From: JACKAQ01 sp020634975 [NCBI: Calditrichia bacterium]
Lineage (GTDB): Bacteria; Calditrichota; Calditrichia; RBG-13-44-9
DNA: 64,000 nt
Direction: 5' to 3'
NCBI GenBank assembly: GCA_020634975.1
Contig: JACKAQ010000002.1
Location: 124,001 to 188,000 of the forward strand
How positions within the stretch are numbered: the first letter of the stretch is position 1; each line of letters opens with the position of its first letter. The notes below the pieces were generated by a model. It was not told the DNA's origin. It did no database searches and worked only from the letters and a program-made list of their open reading frames with translations. A program made the position numbers and the translations under genes. Below are positions 28,301 through 36,358 of the stretch, piece after piece.

Positions 28301-28968
28301 GCGATAAAGCACTGGAAGAATTTGAGAAATTTTTAAAAAATTATCCAAAAAGTGATTTAACTGCCAACGTTTACTTAACGATTGCCGAAATTTATTTTCG
28401 CGATGAAGAAACAGAAGCCGGCGTAACCGCTGTCCGAAGGGCAGTGGATGTTGCCAGCAATCCGGAAACACAACAACAGGCGTTGGCATCGCTGATTAGC
28501 ACTTACAAAAGCTTGCAATTATGGGATGGCGCATTGCAGAATGCTCGCGAATATGTTCAAAAATTTCCCAATGCGGATGACATCGTTGACCAGAAAATTA
28601 CTATTGGAATTGCGTTAAATCGTCTCAATCGTTTTTCTGAAGCGGTAGATTATCTGAAAGATTTGAAATTTTCGGTGAATAGCGATCAGGAACCGGAAAT
28701 CCAGTTTTACATCGGTGAAGCATATTTTAACGGCGGGCAATATGAGCAGGCAATCAACGAGTTTGTGAAAATTCCGCTGCTCTCCCAAAAAACAAAGTTG
28801 CAATGGGAAGCCAGCGCGTTGTATTTTGCCGGACAATCCTATGAAAAATTAGGGCGAACCAACGAAGCTGTTCGTATGTATCAGGAAATAATTGACCGTC
28901 CCGGCATTCAACTTGAGTTGAAACGCCAGGCACGAAAATTGATCGACAACATCAAAAGTGTGAATTAA
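25312..28968 (+). CDS. Giant exported TPR-repeat protein
   Basis: A 1218-residue protein. A signal peptide covers residues 1-22 (ending QLPAQQ). Nearly the whole remainder is tetratricopeptide-type repeats, for example YNEGFYDISAQQFSNFLARY, ARYYFGDALFKLNEIENARI and LGRTNEAVRMYQEI near the end. The repeats resemble the CpoB/YbgF/BamD kind used in envelope protein complexes. The ATG follows AAAGGTAAGG loosely. Only 15 bases separate it from the TPR/propeller lipoprotein gene, so they are one operon and probably one envelope complex. The sorting-domain proteins and PorD nearby make a role in secretion attractive, but that is inference. Confidence 0.88.
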   Translation: MQFSKVLCIFAAILFFTVQLPAQQESNDFSYALKLYNEGFYDISAQQFSNFLARYPGSERLPEARYYFGDALFKLNEIENARIEFQALAVSFPDHQRAPQGWFRAGECYELLNKPEEAAKAFETVKILYPNDASAPRALLRAGEALMKVEQFSRAEQIVREFLNRYVESAEYQRGRVLYGKILFAKGEPERANGEFESVLKTSQDPAIQAEAKLGQAIVFKELGFSNRAEQILTEVVQKNAGSEIGYSAVNDLGELYIDSRRWENAITLLQRETDKYNTAGKNEPLKLMLAQANFLKQDYFQARTVAQDLVNSNNPQTSLLAKFYLASSQLEEGRITQAEPALKSLTEISTETDVEKSVYRASLRNLIRLHVQKNDIANARTVLGQYQNVAPNDAGNESLHRELVERAFAANQLSAGVDEMQRYRGSYPNSNFRDELLFVAGKSFFANQQYDRSLIYFEQIVDEYPASAKWDSSLTYRDFIRSFHGQSQNNGVKELARMMGQLLTGVDRKALLFDLGKIYLSDLRDYREAAKIFEKYVTETQDSVAVAEGWYYLSESYLRQAEYESFMNAAVEGESASQTKANETLKKAMAYVKYSPYPDSLTFRFLNMTAPLATTSPENFLKYWQVFEQRYPTSALLHAVRLQLADALQQKGDNAAALAKLGTISGNTIIAGTAQWRKANLLMEIGQTENGVQGLKDFLLNFPKHPYQAKGYAKLAEYYQSTGDYETAAQFWDRLATLYDYADEAENARNLAVENYLRSGDDERALAYLTPQLQKYQLVSDPVLASYLAIESPETFYYAGSARYRQNDFNAARGYLLQYLKLADAGEKQSETLLLLGKMAQAEQDNEAALLQLALIKKADDPSIFYQANEISADILFEEKKYTEALRKYDMLISENANAEKMIDYEGQKLRCLVNLGSGSLNSQLTAFRQKYGKLPKADDYLAAVEYESAKVDFTAKSFDQSINHCKTILSKYKQTEYADDAQFLIGRNYTTLNKGDKALEEFEKFLKNYPKSDLTANVYLTIAEIYFRDEETEAGVTAVRRAVDVASNPETQQQALASLISTYKSLQLWDGALQNAREYVQKFPNADDIVDQKITIGIALNRLNRFSEAVDYLKDLKFSVNSDQEPEIQFYIGEAYFNGGQYEQAINEFVKIPLLSQKTKLQWEASALYFAGQSYEKLGRTNEAVRMYQEIIDRPGIQLELKRQARKLIDNIKSVN

Positions 28969-28983
28969 TTTAAGGAGCGATTC

Positions 28984-30291
28984 ATGAAAATGCTCACTCG
29001 AGTTGGGGTGATTTTTTGCATTTCAATCGTATTGGTAAGTTGTGGCGCCAAAAAATTGGCAATGGAAGATTACAACCGGATGGCACCGCAGGAACGAATT
29101 GCGTATCTGGAAGAACGCATTTTGAAAAACCCGGATGATCCGATGCTCAAAAAGCAGTTGTATCAGGAGCATTTGGCGATTGGAAACCGCGACCGTGCAT
29201 TAGCGGTTATGGAAGATTATTTGCGGCTCGATCCGTATCAGATCGATACACAATTCGAATACGGAAAATTGCGTTACGAAAATGGCGATTATAACGATGC
29301 TTATCGCGCATTTTTAAATGTGATGCAAAGCAGCTCGGCAGATTTGTATCTCAGCAGGGTTTCGCAATATGTTGGCGGAAGTTATATTCTGCAGCAACTG
29401 ACGGCGACATCGACAGATGAAGCGTATCCCAGTTTTGCGCCCGATGGTAAAAAAATAATTTATCAGAAACGCGTCAACGACAACTGGGATATATACGAAT
29501 TTTCATTCGAAACCAAAACCGAAACAGCACTGCTGACAGACAAAGCCAACGAAGAATTGCCGGTTTTTTCACCGGATGGCAAACGGATAGTTTTTGCCAG
29601 CACAGCTGCGGATCGCCGCCCGATAAACGATAAATTCAAAGTGCGCGAAATTAACCGGATGGAAACCAGTGACAAATATATTGCCAGCCTAACCCGGTCC
29701 TTCGCGGATGACTGGCTGCCAAAATACAGCCATAACGGTGAGCAAATTGTATTTGTTTCGGACCGCGATGATCTGCGCAAAGTATCGTATGTCACCAAAC
29801 AAAGTGATGTTTACATCATGGAAAACGATGGCGATTTTCAATTACAACTGACCAAAACACCTGCAACTGATGGCGGTGCAACGTTCAGTGCAGATGACAA
29901 ATACATCTTTTTTCATTCTGATCGCAACGGCAATTTCGACATTATGAAAATGCGCAAAGACGGCAGCCAACAAATGACGGTTGTCGATTCAAAAGGCAAC
30001 GATGTTAATCCCGATTGCTCACCCGATGGACAATATCTGGTTTACGTTTCCGACCGGAGCGGCAATTATGAAATTTACCGCAGCAAAATAGACGGCTCGG
30101 CTGATGAACAATTGACCTTTAGCCCGGCTGTCGATTCCAATCCGGTTTATTCACCGGATGGACGTTCGGTGCTTTTCCATTCCAATCGCAATGGCAATTA
30201 CGATATTTTTCTCCTCAATTTTACAGAAAGCAATTCCGGAGAAAAAACCGTTGCTGGAGTGGTGGAACGGTTGCAACAGTTGATCAACTAA
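28984..30291 (+). CDS. Lipoprotein with TPR-like region and TolB/PD40 beta-propeller (PorE-like, without OmpA domain)
   Basis: A 435-residue lipoprotein. The N terminus ends its signal at LVSC (Cys about 20). Residues about 30-130 are helical TPR-like (IAYLEERILKNPDDPMLKKQ, NGDYNDAYRAFLNVM). Residues about 140-415 carry five or six PD40/WD40-like blades such as YPSFAPDGKKIIYQKR, PVFSPDGKRIVFAS and PVYSPDGRSVLFHSNRNG. The type IX secretion protein PorE has the order TPR, WD40 propeller, CRD, OmpA. This gene has the first two and stops. It follows the giant TPR gene by 15 bases and is followed by PorD, which supports a secretion-related role by context. Confidence 0.85.
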   Translation: MKMLTRVGVIFCISIVLVSCGAKKLAMEDYNRMAPQERIAYLEERILKNPDDPMLKKQLYQEHLAIGNRDRALAVMEDYLRLDPYQIDTQFEYGKLRYENGDYNDAYRAFLNVMQSSSADLYLSRVSQYVGGSYILQQLTATSTDEAYPSFAPDGKKIIYQKRVNDNWDIYEFSFETKTETALLTDKANEELPVFSPDGKRIVFASTAADRRPINDKFKVREINRMETSDKYIASLTRSFADDWLPKYSHNGEQIVFVSDRDDLRKVSYVTKQSDVYIMENDGDFQLQLTKTPATDGGATFSADDKYIFFHSDRNGNFDIMKMRKDGSQQMTVVDSKGNDVNPDCSPDGQYLVYVSDRSGNYEIYRSKIDGSADEQLTFSPAVDSNPVYSPDGRSVLFHSNRNGNYDIFLLNFTESNSGEKTVAGVVERLQQLIN

Positions 30292-30312
30292 AAAAATACG
30301 CATAAAATTACG

Positions 30313-30358
30313 AACGCCGAAGTTGCCGGAACCATCCGGTAGCTTCGGCGTTTTTTTT
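30313..30358 (+). terminator. Rho-independent terminator after the PD40 lipoprotein gene
   Basis: AACGCCGAAG pairs with CTTCGGCGTT, with a smaller internal CCGGA/TCCGG stem, followed by eight Ts. Confidence 0.88.
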
Positions 30359-30496
30359 ATGTTCAGGATTTGGTGCATATGCGAACGCGCATTTGCTACT
30401 GATTTTATAACTTGGATGGGCAAATATTTTTCAGTAAAATTTGAATCGACTATTCATGAAATCGTCATTGTCAATTTTTAGTAGAGAAATTTATAT

Positions 30497-31378
30497 ATGA
30501 AGAAATATTGTATTTTGAAACTAATTTTATTGTTCGCAACTGCGATAACATTTGCTGCATCTGCGCAAACATTTCAGGCGAAAGCTGATTTGAGAGCGGA
30601 GCGGTTGCTTCCCGAAGATCAGGATATCCTTCGGGAAATTCCCCGGAATCTGGAAGAATACATCAATAATTATCGTTGGGGCGATGAAGATGAGGAAATC
30701 ATTATCCGCTGTGATTTCAATATCATCATCGAATCTGTGACTGAGCGGAGCGGGCAAAAAGTGTATCGCGGGCAATTGCTCGTTGGTTCGCAATCCGGCG
30801 AAAATTTTCTCGATAAATCATTTGAGTTTCCGTATCAGCGCGGGCAGTTGATGGAGCACACACGCGGCAGTTACGACGCTTTGTTGACCGTCATCGATTA
30901 TTATGTGAATATGATTCTCGGTGGGGAAATGGACACTTTCATTCTTCGGGGCGGCACACGGTATTATGACCAGGCCCGGAATTTCGTTTCCGAAGGTCGG
31001 GTAAGTCAGTTTGCAGGTGGTTGGAGCAATCGCCAGGAAATGGTCGAAGTAATCCGCAATGGCGATCATGAGGCGCTTCGCGATGCCAAATTCTATTATT
31101 ACGAAGGATTGTTTTACATCGAAGAACGCAAAGATGCCCAAAAAGCGCCGGGATACGCCAAACGCGTGGTCGAATTGTTGGACAAAGTGTATCGCAGAAG
31201 TCCAAATAGCCAGGCAATGAAGCGTTTTATGGATGCGCACTATCAGGAGTTTTGCTGGCTATTTACCTATGATTCAGACAGAAGCAATTTGCAGGCGATG
31301 ATGCGAATCGATAACCGCCATCGAGAATCTTATGAAGAATGTGTGCTGACAGCCGGTGGTGGCAGAATCGAGCGATAA
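30497..31378 (+). CDS. porD: DUF4835 family protein, type IX secretion component PorD-like
   Basis: A 293-residue exported protein (signal peptide to about residue 24, FAASAQTF). It fits the DUF4835/PorD family throughout: NLEEYINNYRW near the N terminus, a beta strand region IIIRCDFNIIIESV, EFPYQRGQLMEHTRGSYDAL, and the conserved YYVNMILGGEMDTFILRGGT-RYYDQARNFV block. The end is helical (SPNSQAMKRFMDAHYQEF). PorD is a periplasmic/outer-membrane component needed for type IX secretion in Bacteroidetes. Its presence matches the many C-terminal sorting-domain proteins in this window. No other core por gene is adjacent. No strong ribosome site precedes the ATG. Confidence 0.82.
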   Translation: MKKYCILKLILLFATAITFAASAQTFQAKADLRAERLLPEDQDILREIPRNLEEYINNYRWGDEDEEIIIRCDFNIIIESVTERSGQKVYRGQLLVGSQSGENFLDKSFEFPYQRGQLMEHTRGSYDALLTVIDYYVNMILGGEMDTFILRGGTRYYDQARNFVSEGRVSQFAGGWSNRQEMVEVIRNGDHEALRDAKFYYYEGLFYIEERKDAQKAPGYAKRVVELLDKVYRRSPNSQAMKRFMDAHYQEFCWLFTYDSDRSNLQAMMRIDNRHRESYEECVLTAGGGRIER

Positions 31379-31384
31379 CATAAT

Positions 31385-31418
31385 TAAAAACATCCGGTTA
31401 CACGTTGAACCGGATGTT
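31385..31418 (-). terminator. Terminator overlapping the 3' end of the YchF-like gene
   Basis: Read on the minus strand, AACATCCGGTT pairs with AACCGGATGTT over an 8-base loop and runs into TTTTTAATTA. The stem overlaps the last codons and the stop of the YchF-like gene. It may also stop transcripts of porD arriving from the other side. Confidence 0.8.
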
Positions 31419-32477
31419 CATGATATCGCCATCTTTTACAATATATTGCTTACCTTCCAACCGGTAAACCCCATTTTCCTTACATTTGCTGACGCTTTTG
31501 TGGGTCATAAAATCGACGTAACTGACCACCTCAGCGCGAATAAATCCGCGTTCGAGATCAGAGTGAATGGCACCGGCAGCCCGCTGTGCGTTCGTGTTAC
31601 GGCGGATTGTCCATGCGCGGCACTCGTCTTCACCAACTGTGAAAAACGATATAAGTCCCAATAATTCGTAAGTTGTGCGAATGACTTTATCCAGCGCCGG
31701 CTCGGTGATGCCCAGTTCTTCCATAAACATTTCGCGATCGTCATCGTCAAGTTGGGAGATTTCCTGCTCAGCTTTGGCGCAAAATGCGATGACCGTAACG
31801 TGTTTGCGCGGCGGCACTTTCGCAGCCAATTCATCTGCTTTGGGAATATCGCTTTCGTTGATGTTCAGTGCGAAAACCAACGGTTTCGCTGTCAAAAATT
31901 GATAGCCGCGAATCAGCGTGCGCTCATCTTCGGTGAATTCAAACTCGCGGAGCGGGATCTCCTGTTCGAGGTGATCACGCAGCCGTTGCATCAGTTCCAG
32001 CTCTTTTAATCCCTGTTCATCTTTCGCTTTTTTGGCCTGTTTGTCCAACCGTTCGATGCGGTTCTCAACGATGGTCAAATCGGACAGCAGGAATTCGCTT
32101 TCCACGGTTTGCACATCGCGCAAAATGTCGATTTTACCGGCTGGATGCGGATGAAATTCGTTGTCGAACGCACGAATGACCACACACAACGCATCGGTAT
32201 TTTTGAGCACTTGCAAAAATTGCGGATCAAATCCTTTGTTGCCGCTGCCATCGCTCTCCATTCCGCCAACCTCGATGTATTCGATGGTCGCGTTGACCTG
32301 CTTTTTGGGATTAAAAATGGCGGTCAATTCGTTCAGCCGGGTATCCGGCACGCGCACGACGCCGCGATGTACTTCAATTTTGCCGCCGCCAAATGCAGCC
32401 TGCAAATCCTGACCGGTGACGGTCGAAAAAAGGGTCGTTTTTCCGGATACGGGTAATCCTACAATGCCAACTTCCAT
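31398..32477 (-). CDS. YchF/OLA1-family GTPase-like protein with divergent G motifs
   Basis: A 359-residue protein of YchF length and order: an N-terminal P-loop NTPase domain, a central helical hairpin (about residues 130-190, coiled coil) and a C-terminal TGS-like/DUF933 domain (SFFTVGEDECRAWTIRRNTN, YRLEGKQYIVKDGDIMNIRF). The P loop is GLPVSGKTT instead of the usual GLPNVGKST. The switch II DxxG position reads EVGG. The base-recognition motif NINESD keeps the NxxE form typical of this ATP-preferring family. It is probably a YchF paralogue acting at the ribosome or in stress. It is divergent from rnhB and convergent with porD. Confidence 0.85.
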   Translation of the reverse strand: MEVGIVGLPVSGKTTLFSTVTGQDLQAAFGGGKIEVHRGVVRVPDTRLNELTAIFNPKKQVNATIEYIEVGGMESDGSGNKGFDPQFLQVLKNTDALCVVIRAFDNEFHPHPAGKIDILRDVQTVESEFLLSDLTIVENRIERLDKQAKKAKDEQGLKELELMQRLRDHLEQEIPLREFEFTEDERTLIRGYQFLTAKPLVFALNINESDIPKADELAAKVPPRKHVTVIAFCAKAEQEISQLDDDDREMFMEELGITEPALDKVIRTTYELLGLISFFTVGEDECRAWTIRRNTNAQRAAGAIHSDLERGFIRAEVVSYVDFMTHKSVSKCKENGVYRLEGKQYIVKDGDIMNIRFNV

Positions 32478-32642
32478 TGCCGGTGGTTCTCCTTCAGCGT
32501 TAGGTTTTATTTACAGCCGGGAAATTTAATGCGAATCCGGCGGCTTTCCAACGGGTTCTGCATTCTTTCTGATCGATCGCTTGATTGATTGGCGGGAAAA
32601 CGGTATTTTTGGCAGTTCCAAAACGACGACGAAAGCGAGAAT

Positions 32643-33254
32643 ATGAATATTCCCGAAAATTTGATCACAGAAACAGCCCTTTGGCAAAGCGGAATGCGAC
32701 GCATTTGCGGCGTGGACGAAGCGGGGCGGGGACCGCTGGCCGGACCGGTTGTGGCTGCCGCTGTTATTTTTGAGCCGCAGTTTTGGATCGAAGGCGTTAC
32801 GGATTCCAAAAAATTGACCGAAACGAAGCGCGAATTGTTTTTTCAAAAGATTTTAGACGGATCGCTGGCGTATGGCGTCGGGATCGTTTCGGCGGCGGAA
32901 ATCGACCGGATCAACATCCGGCAGGCGACGCTGAAAGCGATGCAAACGGCCGTCGCAGCGCTAAACATCGCGCCGGAATACGTGCTCATCGACGGCAACG
33001 ACGCGCCGGAACTGGCGTTTCCGCACGAAACGCTGGTGAAAGGCGACAGCCGTAGTTTTACCATCGCAGCGGCGTCCATCATCGCAAAGGTGACCCGTGA
33101 CCGGATGCTTCTGGCGCTGGATCGTGATTTTCCGGCTTACGGATTTGCGCAACACAAAGGATACGGCACCGCCAAACACATCGCAGCTATTCGCCAGGTT
33201 GGTCCGTGCCCGGAGCATCGCCGGTCGTTTCTCGGCAAGATTTTATCCAGATAA
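32643..33254 (+). CDS. rnhB: Ribonuclease HII
   Basis: A 203-residue enzyme that cuts the RNA strand of RNA-DNA hybrids and single ribonucleotides in DNA. All RNase HII signatures are visible: CGVDEAGRGPLAGPVVAAAV (the DE and GRG residues), the metal-binding Asp in VLIDGNDAP, KGDSRSFTIAAASIIAKVTR, and YGFAQHKGYGTAKH. The ATG at 32643 gives the usual family length. A longer TTG frame from 32589 adds an unlikely extension. The ribosome site is weak. Confidence 0.94.
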   Translation: MNIPENLITETALWQSGMRRICGVDEAGRGPLAGPVVAAAVIFEPQFWIEGVTDSKKLTETKRELFFQKILDGSLAYGVGIVSAAEIDRINIRQATLKAMQTAVAALNIAPEYVLIDGNDAPELAFPHETLVKGDSRSFTIAAASIIAKVTRDRMLLALDRDFPAYGFAQHKGYGTAKHIAAIRQVGPCPEHRRSFLGKILSR

Positions 33255-33265
33255 TCACGTTTTTC

Positions 33266-33332
33266 GGAACGCATGTATGCGTTCCCTACCCACTGTTGAT
33301 GCCTGCATGTAAGGTTCGCACATGTGCGAACC
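33266..33332. repeat. Two 20-base palindromes downstream of rnhB
   Basis: GGAACGCATGTATGCGTTCC lies at 33266-33285 and GGTTCGCACATGTGCGAACC at 33313-33332. Both are near-perfect 20-base palindromes built around GCA-TG-TGC-like centres, 27 bases apart, in the 273-base gap before clpB. They could be hairpins in RNA, protein sites or remnants of a repeat element. The rest of the gap shows only the clpB ribosome site. Confidence 0.6.
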
Positions 33333-33527
33333 GAACCCAACAATCCTGTTTTTCGCCGCAACACTGAATAATTGGCAGATATCCCTTGCCAGTTTGTCCG
33401 CCCATTCCTAATGTCGAGAAATGACGCAACTTGTTGTTATCATTGGAAATAAACCTCCTGACGAACGCTGGCACGGAAGTTGAACATATCAGCGTGATTA
33501 AAAAAGAAGAATAAACGGAGGTAAATA

Positions 33528-36176
33528 ATGAATCTCGAAAAATACACCTTAAAAGCACAGGAAGCATTGAACAGCGCCCAGCAAATGGTCATTTCGCTGG
33601 GGCAGCAGCACCTTGAACCGGAGCACGTTCTCGCCAGTTTGCTGGAAGACGGCGAAGGCTTGGTGAACACCATTCTCAAAAAAATCGGCGGTGATGCCGT
33701 TGGGGTCAAAGCGCATACCAAACAGGTGGTGAATAAATTTCCCAAAGTTTATGGCACACCCGGACAAGTGTATGCATCGCCTAACTTCAACCAGCTCATT
33801 AATTTAGCGAACCGCGAAGCGCAGGAATTGAAAGACGAATTTATCTCCACCGAACATTTGCTGTTGGGGATGATCGGTGTGGAGCGCGGCGAAGTCGGCA
33901 AAATCCTGACATCCGCCGGCGTTACGAAAGACGCGGTGCTGCGGGCGCTGAAAGAAATTCGCGGGAACCAGCGCGTCACCGACCAGAATCCCGAGGGTAA
34001 ATACCAGGCGCTCGAAAAATATGCCCGCGACCTGACCGAGCTGGCCATGCAGGGCAAACTCGATCCTGTGATCGGTCGCGACGAAGAGGTGCGCCGGGTG
34101 CTACAGGTGCTTTCGCGTCGGACGAAAAATAATCCCGCGCTCATCGGTGATCCGGGGGTAGGGAAGACCGCCATTGTGGAAGGCATCGCCCAGCGTATCG
34201 TCAACGGGGATATTCCTGAATCGCTGAAAGATAAACGCATTGTAGCGCTGGACTTAGGCGCGCTGATCGCCGGATCAAAATTCCGGGGGGAATTTGAGGA
34301 ACGGCTGAAAGCGGTGCTCAAAGAGGTCACGGAATCCAATGGTCAGGTGATCATGTTTATCGATGAAATCCACACACTGGTGGGTGCCGGCGCTGCGGAG
34401 GGCGCGATGGATGCATCCAACATGCTCAAACCGCTGCTGGCGCGCGGCGAAATTCACTGTATCGGCGCGACGACCATCGATGAATATCGCAAACATATTG
34501 AAAAAGACGCGGCGCTGGAACGCCGTTTCCAGCCGATTCTGGTTGAGGAACCATCGGTGGAGGACACCATTTCGATGCTGCGCGGGTTGAAGGAAAAATA
34601 CGAAGTGCATCACGGTGTCAAAATTACGGATGCGGCGCTGATTGCCGCGACAACCCTGTCGCACCGCTATATCACTGACCGACGGCTGCCGGACAAAGCC
34701 ATCGATTTGATCGACGAAGCCGCCGCCAAACTGCGCATCGAAATCGATTCGCTGCCCGAAGAACTGGACGAAATCGAACGGCGCATCAAACAGCTCGAAA
34801 TCGAGGAAGTTGCCCTCAAAAAAGAGAACGCCCGCGATTCCCGCGAGCGATACGCCAAGCTTCGCGAGGAGCTGGCCAATCTGCGCGAACAGCGCGATAA
34901 GTTGAAAGCACACTGGCAGTTAGAGAAAGCATCGATTCAGGAAATCCGCCAGAACAAGGCTGAAGTTGAGCAGCTTCGCAGCGTGATGGACAAAGCCGAG
35001 CGCGAAAGCAGGCTGGAGAAAGTTGCCGAGATCAAATACGGTCGCATTCCCGAACTGGAACGCGCATCGAACGCGTTGACCGAAAAGCTGCAGGAAATCC
35101 AGCAGGATCGCAAAATGCTCCGCGAAGATGTGGACGAAGAGCAGATTGCCGAGGTCGTGTCGCGCTGGACGGGCATCCCGATTGCCCGCATGCTGGAAAG
35201 CGAGCGCGAAAAACTGCTCAAAATTGAGGAGCGGCTTACCCGCCGTGTGGTCGGGCAGGAAGATGCCGAAGTGGCGGTTGCCAACGCTATCCGCCGGTCG
35301 CGCGCGGGGCTGGCAGACCAGAATCGCCCCATCGGATCGTTTATCTTTTTGGGTCCGACCGGTGTCGGGAAAACCGAACTGGCGCGAGCGCTTGCGGAAT
35401 TTTTGTTTGATGATGAAAACGCGATGGTGCGGATTGATATGTCCGAATACATGGAACGGCATTCGGTATCGCGACTGATCGGCGCACCGCCCGGATACGT
35501 CGGTTACGACGAGGGCGGACAGCTTACCGAAGCAGTGCGGCGACGTCCGTATTCGGTTGTGCTGCTCGACGAGATCGAAAAAGCGCACCCGGAAGTGTTC
35601 AATATTTTGCTGCAGGTGCTGGAAGACGGGCGGCTGACCGACAACAAGGGGCGCACGGTCAATTTCAAGAACACGATTATTATCATGACCTCGAACATCG
35701 GTGCATCGCTGATTTTGGAGAAATCGTTGCGGATGACCGATGAAAACCGCGAACTGATTGCGATGGAAATACAGGACGAAGTGCTCAATCTGCTGCGCCA
35801 CGAACTGCGCCCGGAATTTTTGAACCGGATCGACGAAACGATTGTATTCCACAGTTTGCAGCGATCGCACATCAAACAGATTGTCGATTTGCAGATTGCC
35901 CGGCTGGGCAAACAGCTTGCCGAGCAGAAGATCCGTATCGAGATGAGCGATGCCGCAAAAGAATACATCGCCAACCTGGGCTACGAACCGGCATTCGGCG
36001 CGCGTCCGTTGCGCCGGGTGATCCAGCGGCAGATCATCGACGGTTTGGCGAAGGAACTGCTCGCCGGAACCATTTCCGCCGGACAGACCGTGCAGGTTGA
36101 ACTGATCGGCGAGGAATTGCGCTTTCGGGGAATCGAGGCACGGAAAACCGAGGCGATTGTAGACTCCCGAAACTAG
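33528..36176 (+). CDS. clpB: ATP-dependent disaggregase ClpB
   Basis: An 882-residue, full-length Hsp100 chaperone that extracts proteins from aggregates together with DnaK. The order is complete: N-terminal Clp_N repeats ([20 protein letters not shown]), first AAA+ module with Walker [10 protein letters not shown] near residue 206 and Walker [16 protein letters not shown], the ClpB-specific coiled-coil middle domain (about 400-530, [20 protein letters not shown]), second AAA+ module with GPTGVGKTE near 608, and the C-terminal D2-small domain. No ClpP-binding IGF loop is seen, which separates it from ClpA/ClpC. GGAGGT precedes the ATG. GC content is a little above the window average. Confidence 0.97.
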   Translation: MNLEKYTLKAQEALNSAQQMVISLGQQHLEPEHVLASLLEDGEGLVNTILKKIGGDAVGVKAHTKQVVNKFPKVYGTPGQVYASPNFNQLINLANREAQELKDEFISTEHLLLGMIGVERGEVGKILTSAGVTKDAVLRALKEIRGNQRVTDQNPEGKYQALEKYARDLTELAMQGKLDPVIGRDEEVRRVLQVLSRRTKNNPALIGDPGVGKTAIVEGIAQRIVNGDIPESLKDKRIVALDLGALIAGSKFRGEFEERLKAVLKEVTESNGQVIMFIDEIHTLVGAGAAEGAMDASNMLKPLLARGEIHCIGATTIDEYRKHIEKDAALERRFQPILVEEPSVEDTISMLRGLKEKYEVHHGVKITDAALIAATTLSHRYITDRRLPDKAIDLIDEAAAKLRIEIDSLPEELDEIERRIKQLEIEEVALKKENARDSRERYAKLREELANLREQRDKLKAHWQLEKASIQEIRQNKAEVEQLRSVMDKAERESRLEKVAEIKYGRIPELERASNALTEKLQEIQQDRKMLREDVDEEQIAEVVSRWTGIPIARMLESEREKLLKIEERLTRRVVGQEDAEVAVANAIRRSRAGLADQNRPIGSFIFLGPTGVGKTELARALAEFLFDDENAMVRIDMSEYMERHSVSRLIGAPPGYVGYDEGGQLTEAVRRRPYSVVLLDEIEKAHPEVFNILLQVLEDGRLTDNKGRTVNFKNTIIIMTSNIGASLILEKSLRMTDENRELIAMEIQDEVLNLLRHELRPEFLNRIDETIVFHSLQRSHIKQIVDLQIARLGKQLAEQKIRIEMSDAAKEYIANLGYEPAFGARPLRRVIQRQIIDGLAKELLAGTISAGQTVQVELIGEELRFRGIEARKTEAIVDSRN

Positions 36177-36191
36177 TGACCAACCTTCGTA

Positions 36192-36224
36192 TCGATGGGT
36201 GTGAACTAAAATCACACCCATCGA
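36192..36224 (+). terminator. Strong hairpin after clpB, without a U tract
   Basis: TCGATGGGTGTGA pairs perfectly over 13 bases with TCACACCCATCGA around a 7-base loop, 15 bases after the clpB stop. The following AAATAACGG is not a U tract, so it may be a Rho-type or RNA-stability hairpin. Confidence 0.5.
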
Positions 36225-36358
36225 AATAACGGATCGTTTCAACCGCACTCTGTAACTCTAATTATTTCTCCAATTGTTCGACAGTAATGAAAATTGATCA
36301 TCCCAACATGCAATGAATTAAACGAAAACGCCCCACCGCTTATCAGCAATAATTTGTT

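Noticed and set aside
33333-33527. CIRCE or HrcA operator upstream of clpB
   Set aside because: No TTAGCACTC-N9-GAGTGCTAA inverted repeat is found.
34920-36248. 442-codon ORF antisense to clpB
   Set aside because: Shadow of codon bias in the highly conserved clpB on the other strand; no family features.
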